The notes under the pieces were generated by a model. The model did not search any database and was not told the origin of the DNA. It worked only from the letters and a program-made list of their open reading frames with translations. Of a stretch of 64,000 nt of DNA, positions 1 through 6,575 are shown piece after piece. The stretch spans positions 744,001-808,000 of the forward strand of contig CBDFHJ010000010.1 of the NCBI GenBank assembly GCA_965247635.1. Reading direction: 5' to 3'. Numbering within the stretch: the first letter of the stretch is position 1; every line of letters starts with the position of its first letter. A program made the position numbers and the translations under genes. The stretch comes from CBDFHJ01 sp965247635. GTDB lineage: Bacteria > Chloroflexota > Dehalococcoidia > Lucifugimonadales > Australimonadaceae.

Positions 1-1161
1 GACAACACGGTCCACGTGTTCCTGAACTCGTGCCGGCACCGGGGGATGAAGGTGTGCCGGTACGACGAGGGGAACACGCCGGTGTTCACGTGTCCGTACC
101 ACGGGTGGAGCTACGCGGGCGACGGGTCGCTGGTGGGGGTGCCTCGGTACAAGGACGCGTACCGAGAGGAGCTGGACAAGTCGCAATGGGGGTTGGTGGA
201 GGTAGCGCAGATGGCCAACTTCCACGGCGCCATCTGGGCCACCTGGGACCCCACCGCACCGACCTTTGAAGAGTACATCGGCGATAACGAGCCGGGGCAG
301 CGTATGCACCTGAACAAGCCGGATGGGAGCGAGGCGGATATCGAGGTGCTCGGGCCGGTCAAATGGCTGTTCTCCTCGAACTGGAAGTTCGGAGCAGAGA
401 ACTTCCTAGGGGACACCTACCACGGCACCACGACGCACCATTCGGTGCAGATTGTGGGCATCAACCCAGGAGGAGGGCAAGGCCGGGGACAAGGCAATAG
501 GTCGTTGTATCTTGAACAGTCGGTCAACTTCGACATTTCGCACCATGGGTCGGGCCAGCTGGGCTTTCATATAGCGCCCCGGGACTTGGAGTATGCATAC
601 ACCTTCCAAGATCCGGTTGCCGAGGAGTATGCCCGGAATGCCCATACCCGGCGCAGGGAGCTATTGGGAATGCATTCCCGGCTCAGGCAAGCGAACGGGA
701 ACATCTTCCCCAACGGTACCCAGGGCACCAACAACAGCATTTGTGTATGGCACCCCGCCGGGGTCGACTGGACGGAGTGCTGGCGGTGGTACTGGGTACA
801 CCACGACATGCCCCAGGAGATGAAGGACGTGTTGCGGCACTACTTCATGCGGTACGGTGGCCCTGCCGGGCTCACCGAGTCCGACGATATGGAGAATTGG
901 AACTACGCCCACAAGGCCAGCAAGGGCGTCATTGCGCGTCGCTACCCCTACGACTACTCCTTGGGCCTGAGCCGTGAACTGCACGGCCACCCACTGTTCG
1001 AGGAGTACGGGTTGCCCCAGGAAGGAGTGCTCACCGAGAAAAGGGGAGGGCCGCAGCGCGAGCCGACCGAGCAGAACCAACGTGGTGCCTACGACTTCTG
1101 GCTCCAGCTCATGCAGGCAGAGAGCTGGGACGACCTGCGGGGGAAAGGGCTGTGGCAGTAG
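1..1161 (+). CDS. Rieske [2Fe-2S] aromatic-ring-hydroxylating oxygenase, large subunit (5' end outside window)
   Basis: The frame is open from base 1, so the N-terminus lies outside the window. The Rieske cluster motif is seen early as NSCRHRG (CxH), followed 17 residues later by CPYH (CxxH). The mononuclear iron site follows as GDTYHGTTTHH, which fits the D-x2-H-x4-H facial triad of ring-hydroxylating oxygenase alpha subunits. The about 386 residues seen lack only the first part of the usual 430-450. Such enzymes use electrons from a reductase/ferredoxin and O2 to hydroxylate aromatic or related substrates. The substrate cannot be told from sequence. No beta subunit or reductase gene follows; instead IS debris begins within about 600 bp. 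Family assignment is firm, substrate unknown. Confidence 0.93.
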   Translation, partial: DNTVHVFLNSCRHRGMKVCRYDEGNTPVFTCPYHGWSYAGDGSLVGVPRYKDAYREELDKSQWGLVEVAQMANFHGAIWATWDPTAPTFEEYIGDNEPGQRMHLNKPDGSEADIEVLGPVKWLFSSNWKFGAENFLGDTYHGTTTHHSVQIVGINPGGGQGRGQGNRSLYLEQSVNFDISHHGSGQLGFHIAPRDLEYAYTFQDPVAEEYARNAHTRRRELLGMHSRLRQANGNIFPNGTQGTNNSICVWHPAGVDWTECWRWYWVHHDMPQEMKDVLRHYFMRYGGPAGLTESDDMENWNYAHKASKGVIARRYPYDYSLGLSRELHGHPLFEEYGLPQEGVLTEKRGGPQREPTEQNQRGAYDFWLQLMQAESWDDLRGKGLWQ

Positions 1162-1459
1162 CGGCTGTGCACGACACAAGAAGGAGCGGCAATAGTTTTG
1201 GCTTGTTTGGCGCTCTGAAAAGGGAGTGCCCTCCTCGAGGCTAAATCGCTCGTCAAGGTGGCCGGATTCAAGCCGCACCCAAAGGAAATCCCTTTTGACC
1301 ACCCCCCAAAGCTAGGTTCAGTGAGATTACCTGTGCTGATCGGGTCTGAGTGGTCTCCAACCTGGTGCTGAACACGCTGTAGCTTCTCGTCGCGGTAGCA
1401 ACCCAACTCCGTGCCGTCGTTTGTATAGCCCTCATGACTCGGCGCGCGCGCTGATGACA
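1162..1459. other. Intergenic, no gene supported
   Basis: About 300 bp between the oxygenase stop and the amidohydrolase remnant. Open frames exist on both strands, but none has a recognisable domain, a ribosome-binding site with start, or a credible boundary. I see no RNA gene or repeat here. Confidence 0.5.
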
Positions 1460-1786
1460 CTACCCCCCACCCAGGCCAGCCGCTTCGATCAGCCGTTCCG
1501 CGTTTCGGTAACCGAACAGCTCCTGCACGCCGGGATCGAGCTGGCCGATGAACGCGCGTGCGTAGTCCACCAGACGCAGGCCGACGGCAAGGTCGTAGGT
1601 CCAGATCGCTATTCCCCCGCGGTCGGTACCCCACATAAAGCGGTCAGGATGTGCCTCGATCACTTCCTTCCAGTCACCCAAGTCAATCTCTAGCAGTGGC
1701 CCGTAGTCGTTGGTTTTGCTCAGGAAGCTGGCGACGTTCTCCTCCGGCCGGAGGAGGTACTGGTCACCGTAAAGTGCGTCGAGGTA
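1460..1786 (-). pseudogene. C-terminal fragment of an amidohydrolase-2 family protein, cut by IS256
   Basis: Reading leftward from the IS edge at 1786, about 108 codons are open to the stop at 1460. They contain the strand RFMWGTDRGG, which matches the last metal-ligand Asp region of ACMSD-like amidohydrolases (consensus RxxFGTDxP/G), followed by the helical tail with FGYRNAERLI. The N-terminal about two thirds, with the first HxH motif, is absent. The frame runs straight into the IS256 terminal repeat at 1787, so the gene was probably broken by that insertion. The remainder is not found elsewhere in the window. Confidence 0.75.
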
Positions 1787-2085
1787 GAGGTATCTTCAAA
1801 AAGTGTGTAAACAGTCAGGCGGTGTACCCTCTCTCTGAACAACACGGGCTCGAGGCCCAAGAGAGGAGATAGACCGCCCATGAGGAAGGAAAGCACTGAG
1901 AGTAGGTCGGAGTCAAGGCCGGAGTGGGAGCAGTTGGAGGATTGGGTGCGAAGCCAGGTCCAGAGGCTGATCCAGGAGTTGCTGGAGGAGGAGGTGACGG
2001 CGTTTCTGGGAAGGGCGAAGTCGGCGCTCAGATCCGACTCGGACAACGATACCGGCTATCGGAACGGATACGGCAGAGCCCGGAG
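1787..2085 (+). mobile_element. IS256-family element, left-end fragment
   Basis: The 299 bp from the terminal repeat GAGGTATCTTC to the middle of the transposase N-terminus (MRKESTESRSE... to GYGRAR) are the same as the first 299 bp of the full copies at 6576, 13809 and 18121. Similarity ends abruptly at 2085, where the IS3-like element begins. The rest of this copy is not present to the right of that element, so a deletion or rearrangement accompanied or followed the second insertion. Confidence 0.92.
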
Positions 2086-2196
2086 TGTAGACCGTCAGCG
2101 ATAATGGGACACATATAAGGGTAGGAAAACCCGAGAGTCGGAGGGTGGTGTGAGCTCCTGAAATGAGGGTAGAGCTACCCACAGAAAGGAGCAGAT

Positions 2197-2604
2197 GTGT
2201 CCCAATTAGAAGTAAGCAAAGCAGAGGCCGCCGAGGAACGAAGCGAGCAGACCAGGTCTTTCGTCCGCACAGTGAAGGCGGCTGCCCGACGTAAGTACAC
2301 CCCCGAAGAGAAGATCCGAATTGTTCTGGAGGGCTTCCGCCGCGAGGTCACAGTCAACGACCTGTGCCGGCGGGAGGGGATCAAGCCCCACCCCTACTAC
2401 TCGTGGACCAAAGAGTTCATGGAGGCGGGCAAGGAGAGGTTGACCCGTGACTCGGTTCGGGACGCCACTCAGCATGAGGTAGGGCAACTCAAGCGAGAGA
2501 ACGGGGAACTCAAGGAGCTAGTGGCCGATCTGTCGCTGGAGGCGTACCGTCTCAAAAAAACGGTCATCCCCATGCCCCAGGACGCCACCGGTACCAGCGG
2601 ATGA
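2197..2604 (+). CDS. IS3-type transposase OrfA (helix-turn-helix)
   Basis: 135 residues. The N-terminal half holds the OrfA HTH: RKYTPEEKIRIVLEGF, then VNDLCRREGIKPHPYYSWTKEF. A Leu-rich helix (VGQLKRENGELKELVADLSLE) follows and probably serves dimerisation. The start is taken as GTG (reads SQLEVSK), preceded by AAGGAG about 12 bp upstream. The 3' end overlaps the start of OrfB by four bases (ATGA). A run of seven A at 2554-2560 lies in an AAA-AAA-ACG context. A -1 slip there enters the OrfB frame with no stop before its ATG, as expected for an OrfAB fusion transposase. Confidence 0.88.
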   Translation: MSQLEVSKAEAAEERSEQTRSFVRTVKAAARRKYTPEEKIRIVLEGFRREVTVNDLCRREGIKPHPYYSWTKEFMEAGKERLTRDSVRDATQHEVGQLKRENGELKELVADLSLEAYRLKKTVIPMPQDATGTSG

Positions 2605-3587
2605 GCGCCCCGGAGAAGGCAGAGGTAGTTACCAAAGTATCCTCGTCTCCCCTCCCCAAGCGAAAGGTCCTCAGAGAGCTGGGCATCCCTAAGAGCACCT
2701 ACTACCGGTGGCTCAGACGCCAAGACCAACAAGGACTTGAGGACCGACCAGGAGGCGATCAGCCACCATGGAACCGTCTTACTATTCAGGAAGAACGCTC
2801 AGTCCTGTTATCAGCCAGGGAGATGCCAGAGCTGAGCTGCCGTCAGCTGGCCGCGGGGATCACCGACAACCAGGGCTTCTCAGTCTCAGAGTCCAGCGTC
2901 TACCGTATCCTGGGCAGGGAGGGCCTAGTGAAGAGGCCTGAGATGCGGTTGGCCGCGGGGAAGGAGTACCACCTCAAGACCACAGGACCTCACCAGATGT
3001 GGGCCACCGATGCCTCATACTTCAGGGTGGTTGGGTGGGGCTACTACTACCTGGTCACCGTTATGGACGACTACTCCCGCTTCATCCTGGCTCACAGGCT
3101 TCAGCAAGATATGACGGCCGACTCCTTCATCGAGGTGGTCCAGGATGCTGTGGACACGACCAGCATGGACCAAGTTCCAGTCACAGACCGCACCAGGCTG
3201 CTGAGTGACAACGGTCCAGGCTATGTCTCAAGAGCATTCAGGGACTACCTGGGGATGGTTGGCATCAAGCACATCCTAGCAACTCCTTTCCACCCTCAGA
3301 CCAACGGGAAGCTGGAGCGCTACCACCAGACCATCAAACGGGACGTCAACCAGGTGCCTTATGAGTTGCCCGCCGACCTTGAGGCTGCTATCGCGGCCTT
3401 CGTCAGCTACTACAACTACCGGCGCTATCACAAGGCTCTGGGCAACGTGACACCATCAGACGTGCTCAAGGGAAGACGGCAAGAGATCCTACAACGCAGG
3501 AAGGAGGTGAAGGCTCAAACCACCGAACGGCGACGACGCTACAACAGGGCCCTCAGGGAGCTCGCCAGACCTCCATCCAGCCCCTGA
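2601..3587 (+). CDS. IS3-type transposase OrfB (DDE integrase core)
   Basis: 328 residues. An HTH_21-like segment (IPKSTYYRWLRR) precedes the rve integrase core. DDE residues are seen in ATDASYF (first D), LLSDNGPGY (second D) and HPQTNGKLERYHQ (E). The tail YYNYRRYHKALGNVTPSDV is the usual end of this family. It cuts and joins the element ends during transposition. The frame is intact, so the element may still be active or only recently fixed. It is coupled to OrfA by the ATGA overlap and possibly by -1 frameshifting. Confidence 0.93.
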   Translation: MSAPEKAEVVTKVSSSPLPKRKVLRELGIPKSTYYRWLRRQDQQGLEDRPGGDQPPWNRLTIQEERSVLLSAREMPELSCRQLAAGITDNQGFSVSESSVYRILGREGLVKRPEMRLAAGKEYHLKTTGPHQMWATDASYFRVVGWGYYYLVTVMDDYSRFILAHRLQQDMTADSFIEVVQDAVDTTSMDQVPVTDRTRLLSDNGPGYVSRAFRDYLGMVGIKHILATPFHPQTNGKLERYHQTIKRDVNQVPYELPADLEAAIAAFVSYYNYRRYHKALGNVTPSDVLKGRRQEILQRRKEVKAQTTERRRRYNRALRELARPPSSP

Positions 3588-3782
3588 TCTCTCGGCTCCC
3601 AATGTGTCCCACTTTTGCTGGTTGCTAACACCCTTGGGGTGACCAATGCCAACGCCGTTGTCATGAGCGCCGTTCCTTTGCCAGCGGGCAAAGGAATTCG
3701 CGGGCTGCGTCAGACCACCGCTGTCCCGGCCAGCAGATTCACGGTAGGCCATCTTGCCGCGACGCCTCCATAAAGCGCCAGA

Positions 3783-3881
3783 TCACCACGTCTCCTTCAG
3801 ATCTGCCAAGCAGCCAGCGACGTGCTTGGTAGCCTCCGGGGGGGGGGGGGGGGGGGGGGGGGGGTTCTGTTTAAACATCAT
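3783..3881 (-). CDS. Short ORF with poly-C (poly-proline) tract just after the start, possible contingency locus
   Basis: On the minus strand a strong AGGAG (3890-3894) stands 8 nt before ATG-ATG at 3881. The reading begins MMFKQN and enters a 27-C run encoding Pro. In the present tract length it continues EATKHVAGCLADLKETW and stops at 3783 (32 aa). With other tract lengths it would end IKE-fashion in one frame or read on to GDVVIWRFMEASRQDGLP and stop at 3739 in another. The true product is unknown. Downstream DNA may have belonged to a longer gene now cut by the IS3-like element at 3630. Real gene status is uncertain; the SD-start-tract arrangement is what is seen. Confidence 0.4.
   Translation of the reverse strand: MMFKQNPPPPPPPPPEATKHVAGCLADLKETW
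3838..3864. repeat. Homopolymer of 27 G (27 C on the minus strand)
   Basis: Uninterrupted run of 27 identical bases, counted directly. It lies six codons inside a minus-strand ORF with a good ribosome-binding site. Runs this long are unstable in replication and are also a common sequencing or assembly error. Confidence 0.9.
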
Positions 3882-4126
3882 CTTGTACTCTCCTTTCAGC
3901 ATAACACGAGATGTAGTAGAGATCGCGGTGAGGTCTACGAGTGGCATCGCCGACCACTACCCTAAGCGGGCGTGGTCCGGTCCGACGGTCACGGGGGCAT
4001 TAGCGGAGGACAGGTTTGGTTTGAGGAGGAGCGAACGGCGACCTTGTGGGTCGCCGAGAGGGGGTAAGCGGGCGACGCTAGTCTGCGCGGCCCGCTAGGG
4101 CTAAGTGGAGAGGGCGGGGAGTAGGA
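3882..4126. other. Intergenic, no gene recognised
   Basis: About 245 bp between the poly-C ORF and the antitoxin remnant. I find only the ribosome-binding site of the minus-strand ORF at its left edge. No domain, tRNA or terminator stands out. Confidence 0.4.
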
Positions 4127-4297
4127 TCAGTCGGCTCTTAGGGGAGTAGGGGTCGCAGCCTTTTCTGTCATCTTCTCGATGGGTTCCAGGCGCAGCCGTA
4201 GACCCAGAACCCTGATGATCTAGAGCAGCGTGGACAGAGTTGGCTTGCCGTCTTCGGCCAGCGCGTCGTTGAGGTTGCTACGATCAACCCCCCTGTC
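4127..4297 (-). pseudogene. Degenerate HigA-like (XRE) addiction-module antidote
   Basis: Minus-strand reading gives DRGVDRSNLNDALAEDGKPT, then LSTLL, an in-frame TAG (complement of 4220-4222), then IIRVLGLRLRLEPIEKMTEKA. This matches the C-terminal helix-turn-helix of the putative addiction-module antidote family (consensus SRENLYRALSEDGNPS...VLKALGLRL). The N-terminal part is not recognisable, and the internal stop shows it is no longer functional. It sits just downstream of the live toxin-antitoxin pair at 4320-4942 and may be a relic of another module. Confidence 0.65.
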
Positions 4298-4319
4298 ATA
4301 CCTGCCATACTAGGTGGCG

Positions 4320-4616
4320 TTAGCTTCCAAGTTCGGCGCTGAGCTGCTCAAGGGGAATCCCCTCGCCAGCCTCAATCTCTCGCTCGCCCCGCCGTATCTG
4401 CTCAACGAGCTCTGGGTTGCTGAGGACCTCGATGGTGGCGAGGATTTCCTGCACATGCTCATACGCCGTCCACGACAACATGGCGACAGTAGGTTGGCCG
4501 TGTTTGGTCACGCACACGACGCCCTCCTCGTCGGTGAGTCTGTCAACAAGCGCAAGGAAGCCCTGGCGTGCATCTGTGACACTCACTTCAATCGTTTCGG
4601 CAACCTTCTTGGGCAT
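4320..4616 (-). CDS. Type II antitoxin, Phd/YefM family
   Basis: 98 residues. The N-terminal dimerisation and DNA-binding fold of Phd/YefM is seen as VSVTDARQGFLALVDRLTDEEGVVCVTKHGQPTVAMLSWTAYEHVQEI, followed by a charged C-terminal helix that would cap the toxin. The ATG lies 2 nt after the stop of the upstream toxin gene, so the two are co-transcribed and probably translationally coupled. The order is toxin first, antitoxin second, the reverse of most Phd/YefM modules. It would repress its own promoter at the palindrome 4945-4963. Confidence 0.88.
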   Translation of the reverse strand: MPKKVAETIEVSVTDARQGFLALVDRLTDEEGVVCVTKHGQPTVAMLSWTAYEHVQEILATIEVLSNPELVEQIRRGEREIEAGEGIPLEQLSAELGS

Positions 4617-4618
4617 CG

Positions 4619-4942
4619 CTACGCCTCCCCTCGTCTAATGAGCCGTGCCAGGGTTCGGTAGATATCGTCTCTCGCACCCTCGCGCCGTATTCCAACGGCC
4701 AGCACCGAAACGACCTGACGCAACCGTTGCACTGAGTATATGACCCGGTATCGTCCTGCGGCTGGAACCCGCCGCATCCCTGCGAATTCGTCCAACAGCG
4801 CTCGGCCTTGGCGATCAGGGTGATTCTCCAGACCCCTGATCTTGTCAAGAACCTGCCGTTGAGCCCTGCGGTCACGGATCGCCCGTATCATCGTCGCCGC
4901 CGCTGGCGAGACAATGATACGATATGGCGACTGAGGCTGCAT
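4619..4942 (-). CDS. Type II toxin, RelE/ParE superfamily
   Basis: 107 residues with the RelE/ParE core: YRIIVSPAAATMIRAI, then VLDKIRGLENHPDRQGRALLDEFAGMRRVPAAGRYRVIYSV, then VVSVLAVGIRREGARDDIYRTL. The R-V-x-AGRYRVIY strand is diagnostic. RelE-type members cut mRNA on the ribosome and ParE-type members poison gyrase; the sequence does not settle which. The start codon at 4942 has no Shine-Dalgarno. A strong promoter places transcription start at or within a few bases of the ATG, so translation is probably leaderless. Its antitoxin follows at once. Confidence 0.87.
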   Translation of the reverse strand: MQPQSPYRIIVSPAAATMIRAIRDRRAQRQVLDKIRGLENHPDRQGRALLDEFAGMRRVPAAGRYRVIYSVQRLRQVVSVLAVGIRREGARDDIYRTLARLIRRGEA

Positions 4943-4944
4943 GA

Positions 4945-4983
4945 CTGTACAGTAATTGTACAGAACGAGCGTTGAGGTGTCAA
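4945..4983 (-). promoter_or_regulatory. Sigma70-type promoter with overlapping palindromic operator for the toxin-antitoxin pair
   Basis: On the minus strand TTGACA (complement of 4978-4983) is followed after exactly 17 bp by TACAAT (4955-4960). A perfect dyad CTGTACA-N5-TGTACAG (4945-4963) covers the -10 box and runs to 2 nt before the toxin ATG. This is the layout expected for autoregulation by the toxin-antitoxin complex. With the start point 5-8 bases after the -10 box, the leader is almost absent. Confidence 0.8.
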
Positions 4984-5001
4984 GGGGTTAGCGGTATCTG
5001 A

Positions 5002-5184
5002 AACCGATTGAAGCGCGGTCACTACGGCATCTTCCATCGGATGAGTGGGAAGCATATTCACCGTTACCTCGCAGAATTTCAGGCACGTTGGATGATGAGC
5101 AAGCTGCAAGGGTCTGAGCGATTTGATACAATCTTGGAAGCAACCCCGGGCCTGCGACTCACCTATGAGCGGTTGATTGCATGA
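5002..5184 (+). pseudogene. C-terminal remnant of an IS1595/ISXO2-like transposase
   Basis: The plus-strand reading LKRGHYGIFHRMSGKHIHRY, then LAEFQARW, ending GLRLTYERLIA, matches the end of IS1595-family transposases (consensus LKRG..GI.H..S.KHL.RY..EF..R...KRL.Y..LI). An in-frame stop at 4999-5001 precedes it, so only about 60 codons remain. No element end was found. Its stop overlaps the ATG of the methyltransferase (ATGA at 5181-5184). Confidence 0.75.
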
Positions 5185-6002
5185 AAGAACAGCAACCCCA
5201 GGCCCAAGACATTTCGGACCTTGACCAACTGCTCACCGCAGCAGTTACCCACATACCACGTCGGTTAACGGAAAACTGGCTTGGTCAAGTGCATCTCGGA
5301 GATTGCGTTGAGCTGATGGACAAGATGCCAGTCGGCTCAGTAGACTTGATAGTAACTTCCCCACCATACAACTTGCGGAACAGCACAGGGAACGGCTTAA
5401 AGGATGGCAGGGGCGGGAAGTGGGAGAGTGCCGCCCTGATTCAAGGGTATGGCGAATACGACGATGCAATGCCCTATGAAGAATACGTTGCTTGGCAGCG
5501 CCGTTGCCTAACGGCGATGATGCGTATCCTGAATGGTAACGGCGCAATCTTCTACAACCACAAATGGCGTGTCCAAGGAGGGTTGCTCCAAGACCGTGCG
5601 GACATAGTAGAAGACTTCCCCGTCCGGCAAATCATCGTCTGGCAACGTGAAGGCGGGATCAACTTCAACCCAGGGTACTTCCTTCCCACCTATGAAGTCA
5701 TATACCTTATTTGCAAGCCTGGGTTCAAGCTGGCATCAAAGGCCAACGCTTTGGGTGATATTTGGCGGATTCCCCAAGAGAGCAATAATCCGCATCCTGC
5801 ACCGTTCCCAATGGAACTGGCCCAGCGGTGCATCCAATCAACGACCGCTAAGGTCATCTGCGACCCCTTCATGGGGTCAGGGACGACCGCCATCGCTGCT
5901 GAGGCCAGCGGACGGGAATGGGTGGGTATGGACGTATCCAAGGACTACTGCAAGGTAGCACAGGAGCGGATTCTAGCCGCCAGAAGGCTATTCAAGAAGT
6001 GA
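5181..6002 (+). CDS. Site-specific DNA methyltransferase (N6-adenine or N4-cytosine), beta-type motif order
   Basis: 273 residues. Catalytic motif IV DLIVTSPPYN is near residue 60, and the SAM-binding motif I DPFMGSGTTAIAAEA near residue 240. This IV-before-I order is that of beta-class amino-methyltransferases such as type II modification enzymes. It methylates DNA with S-adenosylmethionine; the recognition site is not readable from sequence. The start ATG overlaps the stop of the transposase remnant, and a second gene begins at the GTGA overlap with its stop. That partner, a possible cognate endonuclease, is cut off by IS256 after 28 codons, so this enzyme is probably now an orphan methylase. 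Confidence 0.92.
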   Translation: MKEQQPQAQDISDLDQLLTAAVTHIPRRLTENWLGQVHLGDCVELMDKMPVGSVDLIVTSPPYNLRNSTGNGLKDGRGGKWESAALIQGYGEYDDAMPYEEYVAWQRRCLTAMMRILNGNGAIFYNHKWRVQGGLLQDRADIVEDFPVRQIIVWQREGGINFNPGYFLPTYEVIYLICKPGFKLASKANALGDIWRIPQESNNPHPAPFPMELAQRCIQSTTAKVICDPFMGSGTTAIAAEASGREWVGMDVSKDYCKVAQERILAARRLFKK

Positions 6003-6083
6003 ACGAGTTGCTGGGTGAGCCTACCCCTACCACTAAGAAAGCCCTCTTTGACCGCCTCCGCCGAATTATTGCCGCGGGCTGGA
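5999..6083 (+). pseudogene. 5' fragment of a gene coupled to the methyltransferase, truncated by IS256 (candidate restriction endonuclease)
   Basis: GTG at 5999 overlaps the methyltransferase stop (GTGA), a classic coupled start. The reading is VNELLGEPTPTTKKALFDRL, then RRIIAAGW, before the IS256 end at 6084. No domain can be recognised in 28 residues. Restriction endonuclease is inferred only from position after a type II methylase. Confidence 0.5.
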
Positions 6084-6575
6084 GAGGTTACGTCGATAGG
6101 TGTGTAAACGACATCAGGCGGCGACCTTCTCAGCCGTTGATTCAATGGCGATTCCATCCGCATACTGTGCACCGAGATAGACGTCTTCGATCAACTCAGG
6201 GGCCTTCAGACGCCTGAAGCGCTGTTCGGCGACCATCAACATTTTCCAGATCACCGCTATCGCCCGATCGACCCTCTTGTAGCGCTTGGCGGCATCGGTC
6301 CGAAGCCTGAGGGCCGCGAAGGGTGATTCTACCGGGTTCGTCGTGCGAAGGTGCCCCCAGTGCTCCTTTGGGAAGTCATAGAAGGTGACCATGCGGTCCC
6401 AGTCCCGCTCCAAGGCCTCTGAGGCCGCCTCGTAGGAATGGTCGCCGCACCACCTGGTGAACACCGTCCTGAGCCGCTCAGCCTCTGTCCGAGTCGGCGC
6501 GTAGGGGATAGTACGCAGCATGAGCTTGGCCTGGTCCTGTTGTCGCTTTGGAAGCTTGGCGAGCACGTTTACGAT

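Larger units (their letters stand above)
2086..3630 (+). mobile_element. IS3-family-like insertion sequence
   Basis: An element of about 1545 bp carries two overlapping frames typical of IS3-group transposases. Imperfect terminal inverted repeats are visible: the left end starts TGTAGACCGTCAGC and the right end, reverse complemented, starts TGTTAGCAACCAGC. Both then share GGGACACAT about 20 bp in. No 3-5 bp target duplication is evident: the left flank ends CCCGGAG and the right flank begins CCCTTGG. This agrees with the missing half of the IS256 copy it adjoins. Exact ends are inferred from the repeat alignment. Confidence 0.8.

Noticed and set aside
1089..1634. Long minus-strand open frame across the end of the oxygenase
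   Set aside because: It overlaps the oxygenase end and the amidohydrolase remnant in other frames, has no domain and no ribosome-binding site; GC-rich DNA gives such frames by chance.
3754..4098. Plus-strand frame through the poly-G run (poly-Gly)
   Set aside because: Poly-Gly comes only from the homopolymer; flanks show no domain, and the opposite strand has a better start with ribosome-binding site.
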